A DNA stretch of 64,000 nucleotides from Helicobacter sp. MIT 05-5294 (GCF_000765675.1 NZ_JRPA02000011.1:1-64000), one strand, 5' to 3'; positions 26,613 to 35,532 are shown, counted from the stretch's first letter. The notes: generated from the letters alone by a model not told the origin. Made by a program: numbers and translations.

Positions 26613-28691
26613 TTACTCTCTCCAAAAGCTCAAATTTTCTGCTTTGGCAAATTCTATAAAGGCTTCTGTGATTCCATCTCGTTGCAAGTCTTTGTATGTT
26701 TCATATCGCTTTTGGTATTCGCACATTCTTTCATTGAAAGATTCGTCGCTTTCATTTGATTGTCTGATAGGCTCTTCACCCTCAAGATGTGGGTGAAATA
26801 AATCATGCCTAACAACCAAATGCCCATGAGAATCTAAAAGCGGATAATAAATCTTTTCCCCTGAATTGTCCTTGCTTGGCTCACTCATTGTTGCAAAGAA
26901 AATGTTGTAATCTTCACATTTTGGGCAAAGCTCTTGACCGCTCTCATCTTCGCCTCCCCATTTTTGCAAAAATAGCACAGAAGTTTTTGTGCCTGTGTGA
27001 GGCTTAAAGACATTACCATGCAGTCCTACAACAGCTAGGATTCTCGCTTTATCCGCAATAAACTCCCTTATATATTTATCGCTAGAGTTATTGAATCTCC
27101 CCTGTGGAAGCACAATAGCCATACGCCCACCGGGTTTTAACATATCTAAGTTGCGCTCAATAAATAAAATATCGCGTCCTACTTTGCTTTGTAGCTTACC
27201 ATTGGCATTTTTGCTTAGTTCATATCTGCTTAGAATTCTGCTTTCTTTAATATCTCCTGCAAAAGGTGGATTTGCCATTAAAATATCAAAACTAAAATCG
27301 CGATTTTCATTTTTATTTACCCTTAGTTTTTTGAGTTTCTTAAAACCCTCATTATAGACATCATTCCAATTCTCATCTTTTACCCATTCTTCCCAACGCT
27401 CATAATCAATAGAGTTAAGATAAAGCACATTCGTATGCCCATCACCTGCGATGAGATTTAGCATTTTGGAAACTCGCACGCTTCGCTCATCAAAATCTAC
27501 GCCAAAGATTTTTTCTTTGACATAATCTTCACATTCTGGGATTTTTTTCTCCGCTGTGAAAAGGTGGCTTGCTTCAATGCCTTTTTCTTTATAGATTTGC
27601 TTCCATACATAAAAGCAAGTATGGATAGGGAATCCGCAGCTACCACTTGCAGTGTCTATCATGGTTTCTTCTTTTGTGGGATTAAGCATTTTTACACACA
27701 TATCTATCACATAACGCGGGGTAAAATATTGTCCTTTCTCACCTTTGGCAGATTTATTGACAAGGTATTCAAACGCATCATCAATGACTTCTAAGTTTGA
27801 GTTAAAAAGCTTGATTTTTTCTAATGAACCAACACAAACGCTTAAATGTGAGGGGGAAAGTTTAATTTTTTCGTCTTCATTAAACACGCCCTCCCATTTT
27901 TTCTTTGCTTTATTAAAAAGTTTTTCTATTTTTACTTTGAGTTCCGAATCTGATTCACCATAGTTTTTAAAATCAAGATTACGCGTTTTGTCCCTTGCCC
28001 CTTCTAACTCATCATAAAGCTTGATAAAAATGAGTTTGAAAACTTCTTCAAATACATCAACTCCAGCATTTGCCAAAACTTCATCTTCCATTTCTGTAAT
28101 AATATCTCTTAGGCTTCTTTTTTGTATCGTTAAAATATCTGTTTTTATCAAGTCATCAAAGGTAAAAGGCTCATTCAAAATATCTTTAAGGCTTTTATCG
28201 CTTGTAGGGATATTGGGGATAGATTCAAAATAATTGGGGTCTTTGCGGTGGTAATAGCTAATTTGGTTACCATTGCTCCATACTGCCATTGTCGCACCTG
28301 TGGCATTACAATAGCTTTTAAGCTGCTCTTTGCCTTCTTTGAGCTTTGGCTTTTTAACTTCTATGATAATATAAGCTGAAGTGATTTGGAGTTTGTCCAT
28401 TACCACAATATCTGCCCTTTTCACCTCGCGCCCAAAATGAACAGAATATTCTACTTGGATTCGTGATTTAGGATATTGGTATTCATTGATGAGCTTATCT
28501 AAATAAAGTTGGCGAACGATTTCTTCGGGGGTGAGTTTGATTTCTTTATCGCGTATGAGGCATAGCACATAATAACTTATGCCACTTTTACTTTCTTTTG
28601 TGGTGATTTTGGATTCTAGTTGCATTATAGAATCTGCACTAAACAAATCAAGCTTATAATTGGAATTTTTCAAGATTTCTTGTAATAGCAT
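26613..28691 (-). CDS. Fused restriction nuclease-N6-adenine methylase (type IIG/BcgI-like RM subunit)
   Basis: 692 aa from the ATG at 28691 (GGAGA upstream). The N-terminal domain resembles the HsdR nuclease: RADIVVMDK then IIIEVKKPKLKEG (D94...E111-x-K113), a PD-(D/E)xK site. The methylase follows: KGQYFTPRYVIDMCVKML, SAM motif DTASGSCGFPIH, IFGVDFDERSVRVSKM, and the catalytic MANPPFAGD. Nuclease and methylase in one chain with a separate S protein is the arrangement of BcgI-like type IIB/IIG enzymes. Fic and S genes follow on the same strand. Confidence 0.9.
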   Translation of the reverse strand: MLLQEILKNSNYKLDLFSADSIMQLESKITTKESKSGISYYVLCLIRDKEIKLTPEEIVRQLYLDKLINEYQYPKSRIQVEYSVHFGREVKRADIVVMDKLQITSAYIIIEVKKPKLKEGKEQLKSYCNATGATMAVWSNGNQISYYHRKDPNYFESIPNIPTSDKSLKDILNEPFTFDDLIKTDILTIQKRSLRDIITEMEDEVLANAGVDVFEEVFKLIFIKLYDELEGARDKTRNLDFKNYGESDSELKVKIEKLFNKAKKKWEGVFNEDEKIKLSPSHLSVCVGSLEKIKLFNSNLEVIDDAFEYLVNKSAKGEKGQYFTPRYVIDMCVKMLNPTKEETMIDTASGSCGFPIHTCFYVWKQIYKEKGIEASHLFTAEKKIPECEDYVKEKIFGVDFDERSVRVSKMLNLIAGDGHTNVLYLNSIDYERWEEWVKDENWNDVYNEGFKKLKKLRVNKNENRDFSFDILMANPPFAGDIKESRILSRYELSKNANGKLQSKVGRDILFIERNLDMLKPGGRMAIVLPQGRFNNSSDKYIREFIADKARILAVVGLHGNVFKPHTGTKTSVLFLQKWGGEDESGQELCPKCEDYNIFFATMSEPSKDNSGEKIYYPLLDSHGHLVVRHDLFHPHLEGEEPIRQSNESDESFNERMCEYQKRYETYKDLQRDGITEAFIEFAKAENLSFWRE

Positions 28692-28832
28692 TCTTTCTCC
28701 CCAATGCAAAATGTTTTTAAAAGCGTAACAAAAGCCCCTTTAAAATTCGCTTCTTTCCATGTAGGATTTCTGCTTTAAGGAGAAAATTGTGCCAACTTAG
28801 GACTTCTCAATATTTTCTTTACATAGTGGCTT

Positions 28833-29474
28833 CTACTCAAACTCCAACATCTTTAGCACCCTTGCGGGGTTACCCCCAACTATCGCATTTTCTGGCACAT
28901 CTTTAGTAACCACCGAACCCGCTGCGATAATCGCATTATCGCCAATTGTTACGCCCGGGCAAATGGTTACATTAATCCCAATCCACACGCGATTACCAAT
29001 CACAATGGGCTTACAAAAGGTCGCGGTGCGATGATAGGGGTCAAAGTCATGGTTAATGGTTGTAAGGCATACTTTGGGCGCAATAAACACATCATCACCA
29101 ATTGTGATTCCCCCTCTGTCCATAAATGTGCAAGCCTGATTCATAAAAAAGTTTTTACCCACGCGGATATTTTTCCCAAAATCTACATAAAAAGGTGGGA
29201 TAATCCACGACTTATCATCAAGCTTTTGCCCAATGATTTTGCTAAAAAGTTTGCGTGATTTTTTAGGGCTGTGTGCGCTAGAGTTAAACTTATGGGTAAG
29301 CTTAATCGTCTCACGAATCACCGCTAAAATCTTTTCGCATTCTGGGTCGTTCATATCGACAAGCTCGCCTTCTAAATCGCGTATAAAAATATCGCGATTC
29401 GTTGTTGGTGCGGGTGTGCTGCGCGCTGAAAGTTTGGTGATGAGTTTCTTTTTATTGCTTTTGGATTCTTTCAT
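28833..29474 (-). CDS. Maltose/galactoside-type O-acetyltransferase
   Basis: 213 aa. Left-handed parallel beta-helix acetyltransferase of the LacA/Maa group. It has hexapeptide repeats ([27 protein letters not shown] with the catalytic His, [39 protein letters not shown]) and the family ending GGNPARVLK. The first 35 residues are a polar Lys/Ser/Thr-rich extension. It uses acetyl-CoA on a sugar hydroxyl; the acceptor is unknown. It follows the exported cupin gene by 9 bp. Confidence 0.9.
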   Translation of the reverse strand: MKESKSNKKKLITKLSARSTPAPTTNRDIFIRDLEGELVDMNDPECEKILAVIRETIKLTHKFNSSAHSPKKSRKLFSKIIGQKLDDKSWIIPPFYVDFGKNIRVGKNFFMNQACTFMDRGGITIGDDVFIAPKVCLTTINHDFDPYHRTATFCKPIVIGNRVWIGINVTICPGVTIGDNAIIAAGSVVTKDVPENAIVGGNPARVLKMLEFE

Positions 29475-29483
29475 TATTTTTCC

Positions 29484-29990
29484 TTATTTGGTTTTATCTG
29501 CTTCTTGAACAAACTTTTCATATTCTTCATCGCTTAGAATCTCTAGCCAAGTAACATTTTTGCCATTTTTTTCGTGTGTTAAAGCGATATGTGAGCCACT
29601 CTCTTTAAACCCCGCACCATGCCAATGCTCGACATCTGGTGGGCAAAGCACGACATCGCCGGGTTTGGCAATCTGCGTAACCCCGCTTTTTGTGCCGGTG
29701 TAAATCGTTCCTTTGGTAACAATCAGTGTTTGTCCCGCTGGGTGCGTGTGCCACGCGGTTCTAGCGCGGGGGCTAAAGGTAACCTCAGCTCCGCCAAAAG
29801 GGCGGTAGGTATCGCTTTTGAATAGCATTTTGACATTCACTTCGCCGCTAAAGATTTTAGAATCTCCCTTAAAGCCTCCTAAGCTACCATTTTTTACGAC
29901 TTCTTGCTCTTGCATTTTTGCCTCCTTTGCATGTGCGATACTCAAGCAACCCATTGTTGCGACTAATGCCAAACTCACGATTTTTTTCAT
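29484..29990 (-). CDS. Exported cupin-domain protein
   Basis: 168 aa from the ATG at 29990 (AAAGGAG upstream). The Sec signal is MKKIVSLALVATMGCLSIAHA. The cupin barrel has GGAEVTFSPRARTAWHTHPAGQ (metal-binding His pair) and a second motif PGDVVLCPPDVEHWHGAG. Such single-domain cupins are often found with reductases of the same group, for example next to carboxymuconolactone decarboxylases. Inside the gene, AAAGGAGG plus ATG (29915, residue 26) marks the start of the mature part. Confidence 0.9.
   Translation of the reverse strand: MKKIVSLALVATMGCLSIAHAKEAKMQEQEVVKNGSLGGFKGDSKIFSGEVNVKMLFKSDTYRPFGGAEVTFSPRARTAWHTHPAGQTLIVTKGTIYTGTKSGVTQIAKPGDVVLCPPDVEHWHGAGFKESGSHIALTHEKNGKNVTWLEILSDEEYEKFVQEADKTK
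29915..29927 (-). promoter_or_regulatory. Internal ribosome-binding site and ATG inside the cupin gene
   Basis: AAAGGAGGCAAAAATG encodes the signal-peptide junction (HAKEAKM). Initiation here would give a signal-less cupin. Confidence 0.5.
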
Positions 29991-30039
29991 TGGTTCTCCT
30001 TTGTGTTTTAGATTTTTCCTCTTAGATTCTGCTCTTGTT

Positions 30040-30299
30040 GATTGCTTCGCGTAAGCTCGCAATGACAAATGGAGAATCTTACAAGTGTCTTATCTGTCAT
30101 TGCGAGACTTCATTAGAAGTCATGGCAATCTAACATGTGATATTCCTAATTATATAGGATTCGTTGCCTGTTGATTGCTTCGGCTAGCGCCTCGCAATGA
30201 CGATAAAGACACTCAATCGCTAAATCGTCATTGTGAGAGGCTTTGAGAATGTGGCAATCTAACATATTGCCACACTCATTTATTTACTCGCAATGATAG
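30040..30299. repeat. Cluster of five dispersed palindromic repeats
   Basis: Alternating-orientation copies of a short element whose ends are CTCGCAATGAC and GATTGC: 30040-30066, 30096-30132 (reverse: GTCATTGCGAG ... TGGCAATCTA), 30171-30203, 30227-30262 (reverse) and 30264-30299. The interiors differ. Paired copies can fold into long hairpins. The same element recurs at 49.1-49.3 kb and 50.6-50.8 kb. The region holds no gene. Confidence 0.8.
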
Positions 30300-30315
30300 G
30301 CTCATATTGCCTCAA

Positions 30316-31047
30316 TCACGCATTCCCAAACACCTTTTGTAAATGCGCTTCATATTCTGCCAAATACCGCTCTACTTGCGGGTTTTTTACCACATCATTA
30401 CATAGAAAGCTAGGCAACTTTTGCATTCCGCAAAACTCATGTGCCTTGTGCAAATGCGCAAACACACCATCGATTCCAATGCCCAAAAACTGCGTTTTAT
30501 CTGTAAAAGCTTCAAGCGGGGCGTTCCAAGTGCTGCAAAGCATATAGCTTTTGTTTTGTGCCAAACCGCCGCTGCCATATTTCTTGCTTGGGTCTTTTCT
30601 AGTCCTGCCATCATCATTAAAAAGCACACCATGACTTGCCAAATACACTTCATCGATGTATTTTTTGACAATCCAAGGTTCGCACATCCACCAAGCGGGG
30701 AATTGGTGAATAATAGAATCTGCCCATTTGAGGTTTTGCACCTCTTTTTGCACATCATAACCTTTGTCAATAATGACTTCTTTGGTTTCGTGTCCTAGCT
30801 TGCTTAGTGTTTCTTTTGCGAGTTCGTGCAAGGTTGTATTAAGCCTGCCCTTAGAGTTTCCAAACTCTTTTGCGCCATTGAGTAGGTAAATTTTCATCTT
30901 TGCTCCTTTGTGTTTTTTGATTGAATCCTGTGCATTTGCAAGCGAGATTCCAAAACCTCCACTTGCAATCCCTAGCCCTGCTAAACTGACCATTTTTGCC
31001 GAAGTTTTTAAAAACTCGCGGCGATTTTTAGAATCTGACTTGTGCAT
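30316..31047 (-). CDS. mdaB: Exported MdaB-type NAD(P)H quinone reductase
   Basis: 243 aa. Residues 1-43 form a Tat signal: NRREFLKTSAKMVSLAGLG ... ANAQ. The rest matches MdaB flavoproteins: KIYLLNGAKEFGNSKGRLN, WADSIIHQFPAWWMCEPWIVKKYID, GRTRKDPSKKYGSGGL, STWNAPLEAF and FLCNDVVKNPQVERYL. MdaB reduces quinones by two electrons using FAD/NAD(P)H and is cytoplasmic in known cases. AAAGGAG plus ATG (30897, residue 51) lies exactly at the start of the classical MdaB sequence. It is probably the last gene of the operon beginning with the alcohol dehydrogenase. Confidence 0.93.
   Translation of the reverse strand: MHKSDSKNRREFLKTSAKMVSLAGLGIASGGFGISLANAQDSIKKHKGAKMKIYLLNGAKEFGNSKGRLNTTLHELAKETLSKLGHETKEVIIDKGYDVQKEVQNLKWADSIIHQFPAWWMCEPWIVKKYIDEVYLASHGVLFNDDGRTRKDPSKKYGSGGLAQNKSYMLCSTWNAPLEAFTDKTQFLGIGIDGVFAHLHKAHEFCGMQKLPSFLCNDVVKNPQVERYLAEYEAHLQKVFGNA
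30897..30909 (-). promoter_or_regulatory. Internal ribosome-binding site and ATG inside mdaB
   Basis: AAAGGAGCAAAGATG starts MKIYLLNGAKEF, the usual N-terminus of cytoplasmic MdaB. Confidence 0.55.
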
Positions 31048-31080
31048 TTTGCTCCTTTTGTGTTTTTGGTCTTAGAATCT

Positions 31081-31479
31081 TTAGCACATCGTTTGCGCAT
31101 CTTCTTCCCTCTCCACAGCGATTTCTACCAAATTGCCATCGGGGTCTTTGAGATAGATTGAATCAAGCTTTGCCCGCGCACCCGTTCTTTGCACAACGCC
31201 CGCTTCAAGCTTCACACCTTTTGATTCAATCTTGCGCTTAATCGCGTGAATATCGCCCTTTGCAAGCAGGCAAAAGTCTAACGCGCCATCACATGGCTTA
31301 CTCGCGGCGGGTTGAAACTCGCCAAAATGTTGGTGGATATTGATTTTTTGGTTGCCAAAGCAAATCGCATAGCGTCCATTTTGCTCTCTCACCTCGCATT
31401 CTAAAATATCCCGATAAAACGCGAGGCATTTTTCTAGGTTGTTTGTAAGCAGGACAATATGGTCAATCGCGACTATCAT
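31081..31479 (-). CDS. VOC-superfamily (glyoxalase-like) protein
   Basis: 132 aa. The paired beta-alpha-beta VOC motifs are IDHIVLLTNNLEKCLAFYRD with KINIHQH, and GALDFCLLAK with YLKDPDGNLVEIAVE; the His and Glu are probable metal ligands. Members include glyoxalase I, fosfomycin-resistance and ring-cleavage enzymes. The variant starting VAIDHIVL...FYRDIL is common in putative glyoxalases. No signal peptide. It lies between the hydrolase and mdaB in one operon. Confidence 0.88.
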   Translation of the reverse strand: MIVAIDHIVLLTNNLEKCLAFYRDILECEVREQNGRYAICFGNQKINIHQHFGEFQPAASKPCDGALDFCLLAKGDIHAIKRKIESKGVKLEAGVVQRTGARAKLDSIYLKDPDGNLVEIAVEREEDAQTMC

Positions 31480-31491
31480 TTAACACTCCTA

Positions 31492-32550
31492 TTAAAGATT
31501 CTCACCCAAAAACTGCACGATTTTATCAAAGGGAATTTTACTCGCATTATCATACAAATCTACATGATTAGCATCGGGAATGAGCAAAAGCTCTTTATTC
31601 TCGCCTTTGAGCTTCTTGTAAGCGTCCTCGCTAAAATATCTACTATGCGCTTTTTCGCCATGAATCACCAACACCGCATTTTGAATCTCATCGCTAAAGC
31701 TAAGAATTGGCATATTTATCAGCGATAAAGATGAGGTGAGATTCCACGCACCATTGGAGTTTATCGCGCGTTTATGAAACCCGCGTGGGGTTTTGTAATA
31801 ATCAAAATAATCCTTGATAAACTGCGGCTCATCACCACTAAGCTTCTCGGGTAACCCGCCTTGTGGCGCGTAAGTGCCACTCTTGAAGTCCTTTGTGCGC
31901 TGCGCGTTGAGGCTCTCTTTGAGTTTTTGCCGCGCTTTTGCGTCCATTGCGTCAAAATATCCCCGCGCATTGACGCGTGTCATATCATACATTGTCGAGG
32001 CAATCGTCGCCTTGATGCGCGTATCCATTGCTGCGGCATTGAGCGCAAAGCCCCCAAAGCCACAAATGCCCAAGATTGCGATTTTATGAGAATCCACTCC
32101 CGCGAGGTTGCTTAGATAATCCACCGCTGCGCTAAAGTCTTCGGTGTTGATGTCGGGCGAGGCGACATTGCGGGGTTCGCCGCTGCTCTCGCCCGTGTAA
32201 GATGGGTCAAACGCAAGGGTGATAAAGCCCCTTTTTGCTAGGGTTTGGGCATAAAACCCGCTTGCTTGTTCTTTAACCGCACCAAAAGGTCCCGCGATTG
32301 CGATTGCGGGGAGCTTGGCGGCTTTGTCTGTGTTTTTGGGCGTATAAAGGTCGCCTACGAGCGTGATTCCATAGCGATTTTTAAAGCGCACCTTTTGCAC
32401 CTCTACCGCTTCGCTTTGTGCAAAGACTTTGTCCCATTTGTCGGTTTTGCTTGTTTTGTCTGCTTGTGCCATATCGCACCCTCCTAAGAATAAAATTACT
32501 AGGCTTATGCCTAAAAGTGTTGAAAAAAGTTTGCCAAATGTGTTTTGCAT
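31492..32550 (-). CDS. Alpha/beta hydrolase lipoprotein
   Basis: 352 aa from the ATG at 32550 (AAAAAGGAG upstream). The N-terminus FSTLLGISLVILFLGGC is a lipoprotein signal. The alpha/beta fold has AIAGPFGAVKEQASGFYAQTLA (oxyanion region), TLAFDPSYTGESSG, and the nucleophile elbow LGICGFGG, with Cys where most hydrolases have Ser, as in dienelactone-hydrolase relatives. Catalytic Asp and His are probably in LVIHGEKAHSRYFSEDAY and DANHVDLYD. The substrate is unknown. Second gene of the operon behind the alcohol dehydrogenase. Confidence 0.88.
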   Translation of the reverse strand: MQNTFGKLFSTLLGISLVILFLGGCDMAQADKTSKTDKWDKVFAQSEAVEVQKVRFKNRYGITLVGDLYTPKNTDKAAKLPAIAIAGPFGAVKEQASGFYAQTLAKRGFITLAFDPSYTGESSGEPRNVASPDINTEDFSAAVDYLSNLAGVDSHKIAILGICGFGGFALNAAAMDTRIKATIASTMYDMTRVNARGYFDAMDAKARQKLKESLNAQRTKDFKSGTYAPQGGLPEKLSGDEPQFIKDYFDYYKTPRGFHKRAINSNGAWNLTSSLSLINMPILSFSDEIQNAVLVIHGEKAHSRYFSEDAYKKLKGENKELLLIPDANHVDLYDNASKIPFDKIVQFLGENL

Positions 32551-32628
32551 GGTTTCTCCTTTTTGGTTTGGCATTTTTATGCTTTGATATATCAAAGTCT
32601 TGCGAGATTCTTAAGGCTTTATGAGAAT

Positions 32629-33870
32629 CTACACCCTAAGGCTGCTCATATCAATCACAAAGCGAAAGTCCGCCTTGCCCGCCGCGACAACCTTATATGC
32701 TTCATCAAGCTGATTGATTGGAATGATTTGCACTTTTGGGTAGATTCTGTTTTTCACGCTAAAATCTAGCATTTCTTGCGTTTCTTTAATCCCGCCAATC
32801 ACGCTAGGGTAGAGCTTTTTGTTTTGAAAGTTCCACACAAATTCATCAAAATCAAGCTTTGGCTTGTCTTTGCTTGCAGGAAGCCCCACAATCGCCATTT
32901 CACCGCCGAATTTGAGCATTTTATGATACGCATTCACATCATAATGATAGGGAATCGTGCTAATGATAAAGTCAAAAGTGTTGGCAAACTCGCCAAATCG
33001 CGGGCTTTTGACATTCACAAACTCTTTTGCGCCAAGCGCTAAGCACGCATCTTTCTTCTCAACAATATCAAAGCATGTTACCTCTGCACCGAGCTTTGCC
33101 ATATATTGCAACGCCATATGCCCCAAGCCCCCAACGCCAGCAACAGCGACTTTATCGCCTTTTTTGACTCTTGAGAACATAATAGGCGAATAGGTGGTAA
33201 TCCCCGCGCAAAGAAGCGGCGCGACCTTTTCAAGCTCGGCATTTTTGGGGACTTTAATCGCAAATTTTTCGCTTAGCACGATGTTGTTAGAATACCCGCC
33301 ATAGGTGTTTGCACCGCCATGGAAGACATCTTTGCTATTATAGGTAAAAACGGTTTTGCCATTTGTGCAATACTGCTCTTTGCTTGCCTTGCACGCCTCG
33401 CATTCGCCACAACTATTGACCATACACCCCACACCGGCGTAATCGCCAACCTTAAACTTGCTCACATTTTTGCCCACCGCAACGACTTTGCCCAAAATCT
33501 CATGCCCGGGGACAATGGGATAGGTGGGTGGGTGGTGGTCGCCGCTTACGCTGTGCAGGTCGCTATGGCAGATGCCCGCATAGAGAATCTGCAAAAGCAC
33601 ATCATTTGCGCCCAGCGAGTGGCGGGTGAATTTGAAGGGTTTAAACTTCCAGTCTTTAGAATGCGCGGCATAGCCCACGCTTGGAATCTCCTCGCCTTTG
33701 AGGGCTTCTTGTAGCCCAAAGGGTGTGCTTGCTGCGGTGTTTGCCGCGTTTGTATTGCTCGCATTTTGGGCAAATAGGTTTGCCCCAAAGCCCAAAGCAG
33801 CCGCACCACCGGCGATTTTTGCAGAGGTTAGCAAAAACTCTCTGCGCGTTTTGTCGTGTTCGTTTTGCAT
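32629..33870 (-). CDS. Tat-exported zinc alcohol dehydrogenase (CAD-like)
   Basis: 413 aa. Tat signal TRREFLLTSAKIAGGAAALGF ... FAQN (to about 35). The medium-chain dehydrogenase follows. Catalytic zinc ligands are in AGICHSDLHS and GHEILG. Structural zinc is bound by four Cys in NSCGECEACKASKEQYC. The NADP-binding site is AVAGVGGLGHMALQYMAKLGA. It resembles cinnamyl alcohol dehydrogenases, which reduce aldehydes with NADPH. A paralogue without a signal lies at 49445. First gene of an operon with hydrolase, VOC and mdaB, driven by the promoter at 33898-33928. Confidence 0.95.
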   Translation of the reverse strand: MQNEHDKTRREFLLTSAKIAGGAAALGFGANLFAQNASNTNAANTAASTPFGLQEALKGEEIPSVGYAAHSKDWKFKPFKFTRHSLGANDVLLQILYAGICHSDLHSVSGDHHPPTYPIVPGHEILGKVVAVGKNVSKFKVGDYAGVGCMVNSCGECEACKASKEQYCTNGKTVFTYNSKDVFHGGANTYGGYSNNIVLSEKFAIKVPKNAELEKVAPLLCAGITTYSPIMFSRVKKGDKVAVAGVGGLGHMALQYMAKLGAEVTCFDIVEKKDACLALGAKEFVNVKSPRFGEFANTFDFIISTIPYHYDVNAYHKMLKFGGEMAIVGLPASKDKPKLDFDEFVWNFQNKKLYPSVIGGIKETQEMLDFSVKNRIYPKVQIIPINQLDEAYKVVAAGKADFRFVIDMSSLRV

Positions 33871-33897
33871 ATTTGCTCCTTTAAAAGTGAAAACAAA

Positions 33898-33928
33898 ATT
33901 ATAAAACCTGATACCTAGTATTTGTCAA
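33898..33928 (-). promoter_or_regulatory. MerR-type promoter of the ADH-hydrolase-VOC-mdaB operon
   Basis: Minus strand: TTGACA (33928-33923), a 19-bp spacer AATACTAGGTATCAGGTTT, TATAAT (33903-33898). ATACTAGGTAT is an almost perfect dyad. Confidence 0.8.
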
Positions 33929-33960
33929 GAGAATCTTGCTATTGCCATTGTGTGCGTGCT

Positions 33961-34701
33961 TTAGCGCGGTGCGGGCTTGTTGATTCCAAAGCTTTGACGC
34001 ACACCAAAAGCAGGAGTAGTGCAGAGCCGCACAATCAAATCTGCGATACTCTTGCGCGAAATGCGTGCGCTTGGGTTCTTAAAAGCCTCGCCTTTTTGGG
34101 TCAACTCATAATCAATCTCATCAGCATTGCTAAACCACTGCGCGCGGATAATCGTATAATCAATATCAGAATCTTCGATGATTCTCACCTCTTCTCTGTG
34201 CGGGGCAATATAGCTCGCAATGCGCGCGAGTTCGCTATCGGGAATCTCTTGGTATTGCCCATTATACACGCCAAATGAGGTAATCCAAACCAGCCGCTTT
34301 AGCCCGACTTCGTGCATTGCCTCAATGATAGTTTGTGCCATTTGAGGGGTGTTTTTGCCATAGAGATTCGCATAGACGACATTGACATTTTGCATTGCCG
34401 ATACAAGCGAATCTTTGTTGGTCGCGTCTCCTTCGACAACCTCAACGCGTGGGCTTTTGAGGTGTTCAAGCCGCTTGGCATTGCGCAAAAACAGCTTGAG
34501 ATTGACATTGGTATTGTCCAAAAACATCGTGGTTGCCACGCGTGCAACGCTGCCATTTGCACCGATAATCAGCACTTTGAGCGGTTGGGTTTTAGAATCT
34601 TTAGAATCTTGCGCGTTTGCAAAGTTTGGCAAAAGAGCCAAAGAGACTGCCAAAACAAGGGCTGCCAAAAGCCCTCTGCGGGGGTGGGTAGATTGTTGCA
34701 T
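33961..34701 (-). CDS. Exported NAD(P)-binding (NmrA/SDR-like) protein
   Basis: 246 aa from the ATG at 34701 (AAGGAG upstream). The signal is PRRGLLAALVLAVSLALLPNFANA with a twin arginine before it. The Rossmann fold follows: VLIIGANGSVARVATTMFL, the NmrA-like GxxGxxG variant, then VEVVEGDATNKDSL, VNVVYANLYG and LVWITSFGVYNG. Members are atypical short-chain reductases or redox sensors. It has its own 19-bp-spacer promoter. Confidence 0.88.
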   Translation of the reverse strand: MQQSTHPRRGLLAALVLAVSLALLPNFANAQDSKDSKTQPLKVLIIGANGSVARVATTMFLDNTNVNLKLFLRNAKRLEHLKSPRVEVVEGDATNKDSLVSAMQNVNVVYANLYGKNTPQMAQTIIEAMHEVGLKRLVWITSFGVYNGQYQEIPDSELARIASYIAPHREEVRIIEDSDIDYTIIRAQWFSNADEIDYELTQKGEAFKNPSARISRKSIADLIVRLCTTPAFGVRQSFGINKPAPR

Positions 34702-34730
34702 CGCTGCTCCTTGTTGAAAAATCAAAGTGG

Positions 34731-34761
34731 ATTATAAATGATGAGAGTTACTATCAGTCAA
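34731..34761 (-). promoter_or_regulatory. MerR-type promoter of the NmrA-like gene
   Basis: Minus strand: TTGACT (34761-34756), a 19-bp spacer GATAGTAACTCTCATCATT, TATAAT (34736-34731). TGATAGTAACTCTCA is a strong dyad: six of seven base pairs match around a central A. Confidence 0.85.
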
Positions 34762-34775
34762 GGGGAAAAGAAAGA

Positions 34776-35423
34776 TTATAGATTTTCAAGCTTTAAACTC
34801 AAAAGCCATTGGTGGATTTTGTCTTGGGGTAACTGCGCAAAAGCTGTGCCTTGTTGCAATGCAGTTTGGTTAAAAGATTTGAGATTCTTGTTGGTTTTTT
34901 CAAGCTGTTTAAAGGGCATTTCAAAGGCATTGAGAATCTGTGTTTTGGGGCATAGAGAGCGGATTTCTTTGAGTGCATTACCAAATCCAAAACCTGCATT
35001 TGTGATAAAAGGAGCAAGGCTTTTGCTCTCTAGGGGGGCTTTGGTGCATAAAGTTCTAATCGGTGAAGAGAGGCTTAAGCTCCACAAAGGAGAACCCACA
35101 AGCAGGGTGCGATACGAATCTAAAAACGATAAATCCTCTTGCAAAGCAGGTGTGAAATGCTTGTCTTTTTCGCGCGTTGCTTGTGCAACCATTGCTTGAT
35201 AATCGCTTGGATAGGGTTGCGTTGTGTGGATTTGATACAAATCAGCTTGGAGCAAAGTGCGTAAATATAGGGCTAAAATATGGGTATTGAGGGTGCGCGA
35301 ATAATACACAATGCAGATTTTATTTTGTGCACTCTCCTTTGCAAGGGCGGGGAAAGAAAGGGCAAGACTAAGGGCTGCGACTTTTTGAATGAAGATTCGG
35401 CGGTTGGCTGAAACAGGCGGCAT
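34776..35423 (-). CDS. Exported flavodoxin-like protein
   Basis: 215 aa. N-terminal ANRRIFIQKVAALSLALSFPALA is a Tat-like signal. The flavodoxin fold follows: ICIVYYSRTLNTHILALYL (phosphate loop), LLVGSPLWSLSLSSPIRTL and FITNAGFGFGNALKEI. FMN-binding flavodoxins and WrbA/YhdA-like reductases share this fold. The first loop is modified (SRTLNT rather than SxTGNT), so the flavin may bind differently. It has its own 19-bp-spacer promoter and is transcribed towards the NmrA-like gene. Confidence 0.85.
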   Translation of the reverse strand: MPPVSANRRIFIQKVAALSLALSFPALAKESAQNKICIVYYSRTLNTHILALYLRTLLQADLYQIHTTQPYPSDYQAMVAQATREKDKHFTPALQEDLSFLDSYRTLLVGSPLWSLSLSSPIRTLCTKAPLESKSLAPFITNAGFGFGNALKEIRSLCPKTQILNAFEMPFKQLEKTNKNLKSFNQTALQQGTAFAQLPQDKIHQWLLSLKLENL

Positions 35424-35449
35424 GGAAAATCCTTTGAAATTTTGGCGGT

Positions 35450-35480
35450 ATTATAAAGCATACCACCAAGTGTTTGTCAA
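35450..35480 (-). promoter_or_regulatory. MerR-type promoter of the exported flavodoxin
   Basis: Minus strand: TTGACA (35480-35475), a 19-bp spacer AACACTTGGTGGTATGCTT, TATAAT (35455-35450). The dyad is weaker than in the other copies, but the spacing is identical. Confidence 0.75.
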
Positions 35481-35532
35481 GAGCAATGTTGGATAATATA
35501 TGGAACCAATACAAATCAACTTAAATTTTAGG

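Noticed and set aside
30040-30299. CRISPR array
   Set aside because: Copies alternate in orientation, vary inside, and spacers are unequal; there are no cas genes. They are dispersed palindromic repeats.
33319-34737. Long plus-strand frames of about 130-140 codons opposite the alcohol dehydrogenase and NmrA-like genes
   Set aside because: They lie entirely antisense to well-recognised genes, lack ribosome-binding sites and have Cys/His/Phe-rich composition typical of mirrored frames.
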